Origin: Aquimarina pacifica
GTDB taxonomy: Bacteria; Bacteroidota; Bacteroidia; Flavobacteriales; Flavobacteriaceae
Direction: 5' to 3'
NCBI RefSeq assembly: GCF_000520955.1
Contig: NZ_JACC01000040.1
Span: 1-64,000 of the forward strand
Length of the DNA stretch: 64,000 bases
Shown: piece after piece, positions 51,787-60,568 of the stretch
Position numbering within the stretch: position 1 is the stretch's first letter
Layout: each line of letters opens with the position of its first letter
The notes under the pieces: generated by a model
Database searches by the model: none
What the model was told of the DNA's origin: nothing
The model's input: the letters and a program-made list of their open reading frames with translations, nothing else
Translations under genes and position numbers: made by a program

Positions 51787-51863
51787 TTTAGAATGATTAT
51801 AAATAGGTCACAAATATAATATCCTCTTTTGTATCATCCAAGTTATTTAGAATAATTCTTAAT
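51787..51863 (-). promoter_or_regulatory. Possible Fur-box-like sites upstream of TonB receptor
   Basis: AGAAT-A-ATTCT (51849-51859, perfect 5-1-5) and AGAAT-G-ATTAT (about 51790-51800) lie upstream of the receptor start. They could be sites for one of the two Fur proteins. Spacing and sequence are suggestive only. Confidence 0.3.
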
Positions 51864-51956
51864 AGTATTTTTTAATATCAGGTTTTGAGATAATTTTAAG
51901 TTAAAGCAATAAGCTAAACCCATTATTACGGATTTTTAAATCTTTATTAACTAATT

Positions 51957-53402
51957 TTAGTTAACCTTAAATATAGATTTTGCCTCTCTATAAATCCGTT
52001 CAAAATTGAGCTTTAATTCATCAGTTGTGAAATGTTGATGAGGATTTGGTACTTCTCTTTTAATCGCTTGTAGTTTAAATTGAACTCCTTTATCCTTGCC
52101 ATCCGCAAAAGTGATAAACTCGCCTTGTTTTAGACGGAAAAACACATCTGCCCTACGTTTAGAAACTTCTTTTTCGCCTGTGGTAATTCTCGTATCAAAA
52201 TTTAGATTGTGCCCACGATTTATACTTGTGGTTTCCATACGGACAATTTCAAAAAAACGCTCATAATATTTTGCGGTATCAGGGTCATTGACCTTTCCGA
52301 AAAACTGATAGGAAAGGTTGCTCAAAATAGCCTTACTCGCTTTGTCTCCATAAAGCATATCATTCTGAATTTTATCCTGCATGACGTAAATTGTGGCAAT
52401 ATCATAGCTTCTTAAAGTTGCGGGAATGCGGTGCATATTAAGTAGTTTGATGGTTGGGGCTTCTTCCATCATTAAAAATGACGACTGTTGACCTCTCACG
52501 CTCATTTGCTTGATGACTGTGTGCATAATTGCAGCGATGATAGGCGAGTAAGCTGATTCATATTTGGGATGGTTCACGATGCAGATAACAGCAGGATTGT
52601 CCTTGCTGTTGATATTCAATGGTACTTCATCTTTTGACAAAGCCATAAACAACTGTTGTGAACCTATCTTTTTAAAGGCATTGGCCAATGTGCTTTTTAC
52701 ACCTGCCGTTTGCTTGTCAGAATCCATTCCGTTGATAAAAGCACTTGCCATACTTCGGGAAGTGATATTTGAGCTCACAAAAGTAACCAACTGTTTGGTA
52801 GTCATCGATTGAAAAATAGCAATCAAATGGGGCAGGGTGCAATATTGAGGATAGGACGTTTTTAGTTTCCAAATCATTCCACCCATCAAACCTTCAACAG
52901 CATCACTGAAGAATTTTGTGGTACTGTTTGTACTGGATTCGTTGAACTCCAAAAGATTTTCAATGAGTACCTTGGATAATTCATTCACACTTTCCTCATT
53001 GGGCAAATATCTTGGGGTAATTGGGTTTACACAATAATGGATTTGGTCAAAAGCTATGGTATAGAATTTAATATCCTTTTCTTTAAATAATGGGTAGGCA
53101 ATTTCGGTAAGTTCAAAATCCTTGTAATCGTGTATGATACCACAAAATTGATGGGTACTAAAATGCTGTAAAAAATTATAGATAACACTTTCTGTTTTAC
53201 CGCTTCCCGCAGAGCCAATAATCGATGCACCTCGCTTGATATTTTCGATTTGAAATTTTCCACGACGAAGTTTAAAGCGTACCTGATATTTCTTATCTCC
53301 GTTTTTGGGCTCTTCTTGATGAAGAAACACATATAAAACTGTACTGACAAACAATACCGGAACAACAATAAAAAGGATGATATGTGGTATTGACATACTC
53401 AT
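51957..53402 (-). CDS. Type IV coupling protein (VirD4/TraD-like)
   Basis: 481 residues. One N-terminal membrane helix (about 6-27), Walker A GSAGSGKTES (about 63-72), and Walker B FLMMEEAP (about 306-313). It links the relaxase-DNA complex to the secretion channel and pumps DNA. It is shorter than the usual 600-700-residue VirD4/TraG coupling proteins of Bacteroidota, as there is only one helix and little extra C-terminal domain. It overlaps the relaxase gene by four bases. Confidence 0.85.
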   Translation of the reverse strand: MSMSIPHIILFIVVPVLFVSTVLYVFLHQEEPKNGDKKYQVRFKLRRGKFQIENIKRGASIIGSAGSGKTESVIYNFLQHFSTHQFCGIIHDYKDFELTEIAYPLFKEKDIKFYTIAFDQIHYCVNPITPRYLPNEESVNELSKVLIENLLEFNESSTNSTTKFFSDAVEGLMGGMIWKLKTSYPQYCTLPHLIAIFQSMTTKQLVTFVSSNITSRSMASAFINGMDSDKQTAGVKSTLANAFKKIGSQQLFMALSKDEVPLNINSKDNPAVICIVNHPKYESAYSPIIAAIMHTVIKQMSVRGQQSSFLMMEEAPTIKLLNMHRIPATLRSYDIATIYVMQDKIQNDMLYGDKASKAILSNLSYQFFGKVNDPDTAKYYERFFEIVRMETTSINRGHNLNFDTRITTGEKEVSKRRADVFFRLKQGEFITFADGKDKGVQFKLQAIKREVPNPHQHFTTDELKLNFERIYREAKSIFKVN

Positions 53403-54427
53403 ATCCCAATAGAACCCGACTGTATGGCTCGGTCAATCCCTTTTTTTAACTTGTTGATTATCTTTAATGCCAACTGTACTTTGTTTGTTGGAATATTCAT
53501 TATGGGTACACCAGATTTGGCAAGTATTTTATAGGCAGTTGCCTTTTCATTGGTTGGCAATCCCGAAAGAATTGAGAAATACAACTTTGGATTTTTCAGG
53601 AATGTTTTACGTGCCTTATAAGTTTCAACATAGTTTCGTTTGTATTGAAATAGAGTGTCAAACGTTTTTTCAGAAGCCTTAAAGAATTTGTCCCTATCAA
53701 AACCACGTTTTACAGGTTTGCCATTAAAAACGGTTTCCGAAGCTTTGTACTTGCTACCAGGGGACAAACTGTATTTATTGGACATATCCTTTCTGCTCAC
53801 AATAATATGGATATGGCTTTGAGAGCCTTCTTTAGGCATCCCTCTAACAATGCGTTTTCCATCTTGTTGATGTGGTGCTTCTTTTTCCAATCGGGACATC
53901 GTTTGCTGTAATTTTTTGATGTTGCCTTCTAATTCGCCACTTTTAATTTTCCGGATATCGTTCTTAATTTGAAGTATCTTGGTGGCATAAGGTTGGTTCT
54001 CCTGAATTTTCCTATCCGTTCCCTTATACGTACGCTGATGCTCAATTTTGGCATAGTATATAATGTCATCTACAGTAACAGCTCGTCCGTTTATTTCCCG
54101 ATTAAAAGATTTAGCGTACTCTTTCATCAATTCTCGGGTGTACTTTTTCAGTTCCTCGGAATGATTTTGCAATCGCTTCAATTCATAAGCACTCGGATTG
54201 ACTGTAATGGAATAAAACTTTGGTTCGGTCTTTTTGAGTTTAGCCGTATTTCCGTCAATTTCTTTAATGACTTCCTTACCTGATATTTCTTCGCCATACT
54301 GATTGAAAAAATGTTCCATTTCATCAATGGATTTGTCATCGTTTTCTTTTTCGAGATAAGCGACAAAATCGGAAACGCTCTGTGCATAATTGCCATCTAA
54401 TGTCTGTTTGGTTACTGTGATATACAT
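53399..54427 (-). CDS. Relaxase/mobilisation protein
   Basis: 342 residues. A histidine-hydrophobe motif QSHIHIIVSRKD (about 205-216) resembles the third relaxase motif (HxH metal ligands). Upstream Tyr residues near ELKRLQNHSEELKKY and DDIIYYAKIEHQR may supply the catalytic Tyr. It would nick oriT and carry the strand. It overlaps both neighbours (VirD4 gene by four bases, BfmA-like gene by one), so all three are co-translated. The assignment depends on the HxH motif and the context. Confidence 0.78.
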   Translation of the reverse strand: MYITVTKQTLDGNYAQSVSDFVAYLEKENDDKSIDEMEHFFNQYGEEISGKEVIKEIDGNTAKLKKTEPKFYSITVNPSAYELKRLQNHSEELKKYTRELMKEYAKSFNREINGRAVTVDDIIYYAKIEHQRTYKGTDRKIQENQPYATKILQIKNDIRKIKSGELEGNIKKLQQTMSRLEKEAPHQQDGKRIVRGMPKEGSQSHIHIIVSRKDMSNKYSLSPGSKYKASETVFNGKPVKRGFDRDKFFKASEKTFDTLFQYKRNYVETYKARKTFLKNPKLYFSILSGLPTNEKATAYKILAKSGVPIMNIPTNKVQLALKIINKLKKGIDRAIQSGSIGI

Positions 54428-54975
54428 TATAATTTTTGTTTAATGTTTTCAAATTCATCTTTGCTTAAATCCAGTTTTAAATAGCCACCTCCAAAACTGC
54501 TTTTAACATAAGTGGTCTTATCAATGATTTTTTCTAAATCATATTTTACGGAATGGAATTGTTGTTGAACTTCTTCGTACCGATTTCGATAATGATTCAG
54601 TTCCTCATTTTCTGTAATCAATTCCTGTTGTTCAAATTCAAATAATTCTTCTTGTGCTTCTTCCTCTTTTGGATTCTCCTGAAAGAGCAGTTCCAACATT
54701 GCATTGGTGGGTTTGGTCTGGTTTTTTTCAATATCCCTAATAATGGCTACAAGTGCATTGATTCGTTTTTTTAAGCTATTCTCTAAAGTCTTCATATTTG
54801 CACCCAAAGATTCATTTGGGGATAGCTCGTTCAAATCGAAAAAGTTCATCATTGCTTCCAACGTATCAGTATGTGAATGGGTAATTTCCTTGGAAAATTT
54901 CCGAAAGCGAGTTGCCACTTTAGGTTTAATACTAATGGCAGAAAAACTGTATTTCTTTTGATGATTTGAACTCAT
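54427..54975 (-). CDS. BfmA/BtgA-type mobilisation protein
   Basis: 182 residues. The N-terminus resembles BfmA/BtgA (YSFSAISIKPKVATRFRKFSKEITHSHTDTLEAMMNFF), a ribbon-helix-helix-like DNA-binding part, and the C-terminal two-thirds are coiled coil (EEAQEELFEFEQQELITENEELNHY). Such proteins bind oriT and help the relaxase. It is the first gene of the mob operon; the region upstream holds several inverted repeats and is the likely oriT. Confidence 0.8.
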   Translation of the reverse strand: MSSNHQKKYSFSAISIKPKVATRFRKFSKEITHSHTDTLEAMMNFFDLNELSPNESLGANMKTLENSLKKRINALVAIIRDIEKNQTKPTNAMLELLFQENPKEEEAQEELFEFEQQELITENEELNHYRNRYEEVQQQFHSVKYDLEKIIDKTTYVKSSFGGGYLKLDLSKDEFENIKQKL

Positions 54976-55235
54976 TTACTGTAAAAAATTGCCGTTTTAT
55001 AGGGGTTTCAAAAGGATTTACTGTAAAACTTTGTTATTTCTCTATTTTATATAACCAGTAATTATTTGAATATCAAATAATTACAACTAAAAACCAATCG
55101 TTAACATCGCCTTGGCGTGTTACCCTCTTGCTTCTCAAATTCGTCCCGCAGGGACAAAATTTTTCAAACAACCTGACTGAAAAGTCAGTTGCTTTTTTTC
55201 GGAATAAAAAATTCCGATATGTTTAATTTTTGATG

Positions 55236-55262
55236 GGTATCATTATCGGCGAAAGTCAAATC
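55236..55262 (-). promoter_or_regulatory. Repeated 13-mer, copy 3, with adjacent GGTATCATTAT
   Basis: On the - strand GATTTGACTTTCG (55250-55262) exactly matches copies at 15851 and 33591. It is followed by CCGATAATGATACC, similar to TCTGATAACAA after copy 1. GGTATCATTAT (55236-55246) also occurs upstream of rteC (34662-34672). Confidence 0.55.
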
Positions 55263-55460
55263 AAAATGGGATAACGATACTTTAAATTGATACTGCTAAC
55301 AGTCTTTTAAAGATATTCTATTTAGATATAATATTGAAATACAGATTGTTTCCAAATGGTTAGTTTTGATACCAAAAAATAGGATTTTTATAAAAAAGTA
55401 AATTTAAGACGTCGAGTTTTTGAATATTGGCTCTTGTAAATTTGAAAAAAGTAAAGCACA

Positions 55461-55490
55461 AAAAAAGACCTCTGAAAGTTCAAAGGTCTT
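55461..55490 (-). terminator. Terminator after the small DUF6876-side operon
   Basis: Seven-bp stem AAGACCT/AGGTCTT with a 12-base loop and a run of Ts on the - strand. It ends 17 bases after the stop of the 65-residue gene at 55507. Confidence 0.75.
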
Positions 55491-55506
55491 AATTCTTGTT
55501 TTTATT

Positions 55507-55704
55507 TTAGATGTTAAAAACGTACTGATATGAATATAGATTTTTTATCGCTTCTTCGTCCAATATCTTATCATAATCCATATGATGTTCATTGGCGTAG
55601 GCTTTAAGGTCGTTCCCAAATTTGCTTTCTATATCTTCTTTTGAAACGGAAAGTAGATGTTGTTGGGTTTCGTCATCGAGGTTGTTATAATTTAGATAAA
55701 TCAT
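55507..55704 (-). CDS. Small acidic hypothetical protein (65 aa)
   Basis: 65 residues, acidic, helical (DDETQQHLLSVSKEDIESKFGNDLKAY). Not recognised. It follows the DUF6876 gene by 11 bases and is followed by a terminator. The same type of small gene often accompanies ssb in Bacteroidota ICEs. Confidence 0.6.
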   Translation of the reverse strand: MIYLNYNNLDDETQQHLLSVSKEDIESKFGNDLKAYANEHHMDYDKILDEEAIKNLYSYQYVFNI

Positions 55705-55715
55705 AGCCTTACTTT

Positions 55716-56096
55716 TTAATATTCGCTTGTAAGCATCAACGTATTATCCACAAAATACAACCGTAGTTCATCCAAAGGAAAATCGGTAAAATTGTATCGG
55801 TGTATTTCAAATATATTCCCATTTCCATCGCTGTAAATTATTTCAGCTTCATAGCCTGTATAATCCTGTTCCTCTTCCGATAGCCTTTTAAAATCTATTG
55901 TTATAAAATGGCTTCGGTTTAGCAAACTTTTGGCGATTACTGAAACATCGGTAATGAGCCAAAAACACTCTGCTACGTTGGCTAAATATTTCAGTCCGTT
56001 TGTAAATCGGGTGCGTATTAATGGGATTTGATAGAACATTTCAGAACCGTGAAAATGTTGCAATCCTTCTTTTATTTCGTTAACTTGTGCTTTCAT
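55716..56096 (-). CDS. DUF6876 family protein
   Basis: 126 residues. The block LKYLANVAECFWLITDVSVIAKSLL and the later ITIDFKRLSEEEQDYTGYEAEI match a small family (DUF6876) found on Bacteroidota mobile elements, with unknown role. It lies between ssb and the 65-residue gene. Two hairpin segments separate it from ssb. Confidence 0.75.
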   Translation of the reverse strand: MKAQVNEIKEGLQHFHGSEMFYQIPLIRTRFTNGLKYLANVAECFWLITDVSVIAKSLLNRSHFITIDFKRLSEEEQDYTGYEAEIIYSDGNGNIFEIHRYNFTDFPLDELRLYFVDNTLMLTSEY

Positions 56097-56128
56097 TGTT
56101 ATATCTTTTTAGAATTAATGATGAAAAG

Positions 56129-56170
56129 AAGAGGGCACAAACTAATTGAAAACTGGTATTAGTGCCCTCT
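56129..56170 (-). terminator. Hairpin between ssb and DUF6876 gene
   Basis: Eight-bp stem GAGGGCAC/GTGCCCTC with a long loop that itself can pair. On the - strand it is followed by TTCTTTTC. It may partly terminate ssb transcripts. Confidence 0.55.
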
Positions 56171-56177
56171 TTACTTT

Positions 56178-56513
56178 TTACTTACTACCTAATAATAGGA
56201 TTTCATCGGCTATCACTTCGGTAACATAGCGTTGATTGCCATCGTCCGTGGTATAGGTTCGGGTCTTTAGTTTTCCAACAACTCCGATTTCTTTGCCCTT
56301 TTCGGCATACTTTTCGATAATTTCAGCAGTTTTGCCCCAAGCGACAACGGTGTGCCAATTGGTATCCGTTTGCTTTTCGCCCTTGCCGTTTTTGTAGTAT
56401 TCATTGGTTGCCAATGATAAACGGGCTACTTTCTTACCGCTTTCAAGGTTCGTAATAGTTGGTTCTTGCCCAACATTTCCAATTAACTGTACGTGATTTT
56501 TAATAGTACTCAT
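56178..56513 (-). CDS. ssb: Single-stranded DNA-binding protein
   Basis: 111 residues, the OB-fold of SSB: IKNHVQLIGNVGQEPTI, KVARLSLATNEYYKNGKGEKQTDTNWHTVVAWGKTAEIIEKYAEKG, TRTYTTDDGNQRYVTEVIADEI. The acidic C-terminal tip for protein contacts is missing (ends LLLGSK), as in many element-borne SSBs. It would protect transferred single strands after conjugation. Gene location near oriT fits early expression in the recipient. Confidence 0.95.
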   Translation of the reverse strand: MSTIKNHVQLIGNVGQEPTITNLESGKKVARLSLATNEYYKNGKGEKQTDTNWHTVVAWGKTAEIIEKYAEKGKEIGVVGKLKTRTYTTDDGNQRYVTEVIADEILLLGSK

Positions 56514-56568
56514 AATAAAAGATTTAAAAGATTAATATTTCCCTTTTTGATTTAAACTGAATTAAATT

Positions 56569-56745
56569 TTAAGGGGTGTTTGTATGATTTCTTTCGTGCT
56601 CCGCACAATGGATGAAGTGGGTTTTGTCAAGACTTTTAGGGAATAAATCAGGTGTGTTTGCGACGTAGTAAAATCCTTGGATTTTCAAGGAAGTAGAAAC
56701 CTTATTTTTGCCTAAAACTTGTACAGTCTTGACAAGTTCCATAAT
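56569..56745 (-). CDS. Possible small protein (about 58 aa)
   Basis: From the ATG at 56745 the frame reads MELVKTVQVLGKNKV.., and ends AEHERNHTNTP. Composition looks protein-like, but the surrounding region consists of repeats and hairpins. A longer form starting at 56811 is possible. It could be a real small gene or a chance frame; confidence is low. Confidence 0.35.
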   Translation of the reverse strand: MMELVKTVQVLGKNKVSTSLKIQGFYYVANTPDLFPKSLDKTHFIHCAEHERNHTNTP

Positions 56746-57420
56746 GGTATTAGCAATTCTTATAAAGCCATTTGTGACGAGAGCGTACCGACAGTTAAGC
56801 GAACAGAGCAAATGGCTTTATTTTAGAATTGGTTATGCCATACCTGTTTTTCGCTGTCCCGAAAAACAATAAAGGCTTCATCTATTATAAACCCCTTAAA
56901 ATGTGTGAGGCAAAGGTTCGGTTTTTAAGAATTATCGAGTAAAGACCAAAGTAGGCTTTGCCGTTAATTCTGTTAAGAAAATCGAGGCTTTGACTTTCCG
57001 ATTACAAGCGGACTGGATTCACGGTTTTGGTTTGGGAATGTAGCGTTCCTTCCCAGCGAAGCGGGAAGGGGAAGCGGAATGGAAAACCAAAAACGGGAAT
57101 TGGGTCCAAGATTTTTTATAGAGAAGCTCTTTGCCCGAAATGTAGCTTTTTGCGAAATGTAGCGGGAAAGTGCTGAACGGATTATAGAACCAAATTATTC
57201 TTTTGAAGTAGGATTTAAAGCGGACTTGACTTTAAAGATGTAGATTGGAATAGAGTTTGACCACTTCCCGAATTTTCTCGGGAATGAGTAGGCAAGTGGA
57301 ATGGAAATCGGAATCTTTGAAGTTGTGTCCAAGACCTTTTTTGAGTGAAGCGCTTTTCCCGGAATGAAGCTTTCGCGGAATGTAGGGGAATGTGCTGAAT
57401 GGGATTATAAATCTAATGGC

Positions 57421-57454
57421 ATAAAAAACCTCCCTACCAGAGTAAGAAGGTTTT
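57421..57454 (-). terminator. Terminator of the second RND operon
   Basis: Seven-bp stem AAAACCT/AGGTTTT with a 16-base loop, followed on the - strand by TTAT, 19 bases after the RND gene stop codon. Confidence 0.6.
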
Positions 57455-57472
57455 ACAGTTATAATCAATTTA

Positions 57473-60400
57473 CTATTTTTCTTTTTTCAGAACTAATTGA
57501 TACACACAAGGAATTACCACCAAATTCAATATCGTAGCTGACAACAAACCACCTAAAATTACAACCGCCATCGGGCTTTGTATTTCACTACCCGGTTCGC
57601 CACCTTTTAAGGCTAATGGAATTAATGCTAATCCTGTTGTAAAGGCTGTCATTAAGATTGGATTTAATCTATCCAAAGCTCCTTTCTTTATCAATTGAAA
57701 GCCTTGGATTCCTTCTTTTCGTAAATCTTCATAACGAGAAACCAATAAAATTCCATTACGGGTTGCTATTCCAAAAAGACTAATAAATCCAATGGTCGCA
57801 GCGATACTGATAATACCTGATGTAAAGTACACAATCAAGATACCACCAATCAATGCCAGAGGTAAATTGATTAAAACTACGAACGCCAGTTTTATGACCT
57901 TAAATTCATAATACAACAACAGGAAAATGATGGCTATCGCGATGATGGCTGTTATCAAAAGCAATTGTGATGCTTTGGACTCACTTTCAAACTGTCCGCC
58001 ATATTGTACACGGTAGCCTTCTGGCATATTCACGTTATTGGCGACGACTTCCTTTATTTCGTTTACTGCACCACGTAAATCCCTACCTTGAACATTGGCA
58101 GCGACCACAATTTTTCGTTGTACATCTTCACGATTGATAGTGTTTGGACTACTTACCGATTGAACTGTTGCCAATTCGCCCAACGTAGTTTGTCCACCTT
58201 TCGGTAAACTAATCAAGGTTTTATTGATATTCTCAATATCATCCCGAAACGGTTTTTCATAGCGCACTACCAAATCAAAGTATTGCTGTCCTTCATAAAT
58301 CTCGCCCACTTCTTCTCCTGCAAAAGCGATATCTACTTGTTCCATCAAATTACCAACCGTCATACCATATGCCGAGAGAATCTGGCGCTTGGGTTTAATA
58401 CGAATTTGAGGCACTTCAATTTGCTGGTCAACAGCAACATCTGCCAGTCCATCAATATCCTTAATGTTCTGTTCTACGCTTTTGCCTACTTCAAACAGTC
58501 GTTGTAAATCGAAACCAAATATCTTGATGGCAATATTGGCGCGTGTCCCGGAAAGCATATGGTCGATACGGTGGGCGATGGGTTGCCCCAAGGTAATGTT
58601 GACACCTGGTGCAACACTCAATTTGTTTCGGACTTCTTCAAAGAATTCTTCTTTTGTTTTGTCCTCAAGAACAAAAGGCACATCAATTTCCGAAGCATTG
58701 ACACCTTGCGCGTGTTCGTCCAGTTCGGCACGGCCTTGTCTTCTTGTAACAACCTCTACTTCGGGCATATCCAATAGTATAGTCTCGATTAATTTACCTG
58801 TCTTGTTGCTTTCTTCCAAAGACATTCCCGGTGGACCAACCACACTAATTACCAAAGAGCCTTCGTTGAATTCAGGAAGAAAACTCCTTCCCAATTGTGT
58901 GACCACTAAAAGACTTAACAGAAAAACAATCACAGTTACGCCAATAATGGTTTTGGGTATTCGTGTTGCCCGTTCCAAAAGGTTGCCATAATGTTTCTGT
59001 AGCCATCGCTCCACGCGTGTACCTTCTGCCTGCTTGTTCAAAAGCTTTTCGTTATCCAATAAATAGGAACACAAAATAGGCGTAACCGTTACGGCAACAA
59101 CCAATGAGGTCAATACCGATGTTACAAAGGCTATGCCCAGCGGTTGCAATAATCGACCTTCCATTCCGCTTAAAAAGAACAAGGGAACAAATGATACGAT
59201 GATAATTAAGGTTGCAATAATGATGGAACTTCTAATCTCTACTGAAGCGTCACGCACTACTTTTATGGTCGATTCCCGCTCCGCTTTCGGTTTTCTGATA
59301 TTTTCCCGCAAGCGTTTATATACATTTTCCACATCGATGATGGCATCATCTACCAACGCACCTATCGCAATGGCCATACCACCCAAACTCATTGTGTTTA
59401 TAGTGTAACCCAGCCATTTTAAAATGATGATGGACACCAATAAAGAAATTGGGATAGCCAGCAAGGAAATAACGGTAGTCCTCCAGTTCATCAGAAAAAT
59501 GAAAAGGATAATCATTACAAAGAACGCACCTTCTAAAAGAGTCATATTTAGATTACTTATAGAAGCATCTATGAAATCAGACTGCCTAAAGATTTGACTT
59601 TTGATGTTGACACCTTTGGGCAGGGTTTTTTGCAAATCGGCAATGGCTTCATCCAGTCGGTCTGTCAACTCCAATGTATTCACATCGGGCTGTTTAGAAA
59701 TAGTAAGAATCACAGCGGGATTTGCGTTTAATGAACCATCGCCAATTTTATCAGCTGCACCAATTTGTACGGTTGCAACGTCTTTAATCTTGATGGTTTG
59801 ACCATTCACTTCCTTTAGAACCGCTTCCTGTAAGTCTTCCAGCGCATACGCCCTACCACTTCCCTTAATGATGTACTGATTGCCATATTGATTGATGACA
59901 CCACCGGGCGCATTTTGATTTGCTTCCTTAACGTGTTCTACCAATTCTGAGAGGCTCACGTCGTAATACTTCATCTTTTCGGGATTGGCAAATACTTGAT
60001 ATTGTTTGTAATCGCCACCAATAACCACCACGTTTGCAATACCGCCAATGGCTTTTATACGAGGCCTGATGGTCCAGTCGGATAAGGTTCGCAGTTCCAT
60101 TGGCGAAAGACTATCCGATGTCACTCCCAAGAGCATTATTTCGCCCATAATGGATGAAATAGGTGCCATTGTTGGTGCTCCAATTCCTTCGGGTAGATTT
60201 TCCCGTACCATTGGAATACGTTCACTTACAATTTGTCGTGCCCGATAAATATCGGTTCCCCACTCAAATTCTATCCAAACAATGGAAACTCCCGCTGCCG
60301 ATGACGAACGGATGCGTCTCACATTGGGCGAACCGTTTAAGGCAGTTTCCAGTTGATAGGTCACTAATTTTTCTACTTCTTCAGATTCCATTCCGTGCGC

Positions 60401-60556
60401 TTCGGTAAGGATTGTTACCGTTGGTGCTGTAAGGTCTGGGAATACATCGACGTTCATTGTACGTGCATAATACACGCCCAACACACTCAATGCAACCGCT
60501 CCCAATAGTATGAGCAATCTGTTTTGAAGTGAAATTGATAATATTTTGTTTAACAT
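57473..60556 (-). CDS. CusA-like heavy-metal RND pump
   Basis: 1027 residues with the complete 12-helix RND layout and two large periplasmic loops. The helix-4 motif is GGMAIAIGALVDDAIIDVENVYKR, unlike the DFG..D..E signature of the fusion pump at 44309. It is closer to the CusA (Cu/Ag) style, but the ion cannot be fixed. It exports metal from cytoplasm/periplasm with the adaptor encoded 12 bases upstream. No TolC fusion here; the channel is separate (62352). Confidence 0.92.
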   Translation of the reverse strand: MLNKILSISLQNRLLILLGAVALSVLGVYYARTMNVDVFPDLTAPTVTILTEAHGMESEEVEKLVTYQLETALNGSPNVRRIRSSSAAGVSIVWIEFEWGTDIYRARQIVSERIPMVRENLPEGIGAPTMAPISSIMGEIMLLGVTSDSLSPMELRTLSDWTIRPRIKAIGGIANVVVIGGDYKQYQVFANPEKMKYYDVSLSELVEHVKEANQNAPGGVINQYGNQYIIKGSGRAYALEDLQEAVLKEVNGQTIKIKDVATVQIGAADKIGDGSLNANPAVILTISKQPDVNTLELTDRLDEAIADLQKTLPKGVNIKSQIFRQSDFIDASISNLNMTLLEGAFFVMIILFIFLMNWRTTVISLLAIPISLLVSIIILKWLGYTINTMSLGGMAIAIGALVDDAIIDVENVYKRLRENIRKPKAERESTIKVVRDASVEIRSSIIIATLIIIVSFVPLFFLSGMEGRLLQPLGIAFVTSVLTSLVVAVTVTPILCSYLLDNEKLLNKQAEGTRVERWLQKHYGNLLERATRIPKTIIGVTVIVFLLSLLVVTQLGRSFLPEFNEGSLVISVVGPPGMSLEESNKTGKLIETILLDMPEVEVVTRRQGRAELDEHAQGVNASEIDVPFVLEDKTKEEFFEEVRNKLSVAPGVNITLGQPIAHRIDHMLSGTRANIAIKIFGFDLQRLFEVGKSVEQNIKDIDGLADVAVDQQIEVPQIRIKPKRQILSAYGMTVGNLMEQVDIAFAGEEVGEIYEGQQYFDLVVRYEKPFRDDIENINKTLISLPKGGQTTLGELATVQSVSSPNTINREDVQRKIVVAANVQGRDLRGAVNEIKEVVANNVNMPEGYRVQYGGQFESESKASQLLLITAIIAIAIIFLLLYYEFKVIKLAFVVLINLPLALIGGILIVYFTSGIISIAATIGFISLFGIATRNGILLVSRYEDLRKEGIQGFQLIKKGALDRLNPILMTAFTTGLALIPLALKGGEPGSEIQSPMAVVILGGLLSATILNLVVIPCVYQLVLKKEK

Positions 60557-60568
60557 TTCTCTTCGTTT

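Larger units (their letters stand above)
54976..55506. other. Candidate oriT region with five hairpins
   Basis: 531 bases without a gene. Inverted repeats at 55059-55083 (10-bp arms TAATTATTTG, loop 5), 55108-55117 (CGCC-TT-GGCG), 55143-55155 (GTCCC-GCA-GGGAC), 55173-55188 (CTGACT-GAAA-AGTCAG, then a T-run) and 55199-55217 (TCGGAAT/ATTCCGA). They lie directly upstream of the BfmA-like/relaxase/VirD4 operon. The clustering and position are typical of an origin of transfer; the nick site is not identifiable. Confidence 0.6.
56514..57472. other. Leading-type region with imperfect hairpin repeats
   Basis: 959 bases upstream of ssb. Two imperfect direct repeats of about 200 bases (about 57004-57200 and 57216-57420) share AAGCGGAC.., GTCCAAGA.., CGAAATGTAG/GGAATGTAG and GTGCTGAA..GATTATA. 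Each carries a hairpin: CCTTCCC/GGGAAGG near 57047-57069 and TTCCCGA/TCGGGAA near 57266-57285. The frame at 57232-57468 overlaps these repeats and is not considered real. The region may act as single-strand promoter or structured leader. Confidence 0.5.

Noticed and set aside
57232..57468. Open frame of 78 codons on the - strand
   Set aside because: It overlaps the imperfect repeat and the terminator of the RND gene, and the translation follows repeat structure.
56514..57472. CRISPR-like array
   Set aside because: There are only two long, imperfect repeats, without uniform short repeats and spacers; no cas genes are in the window.
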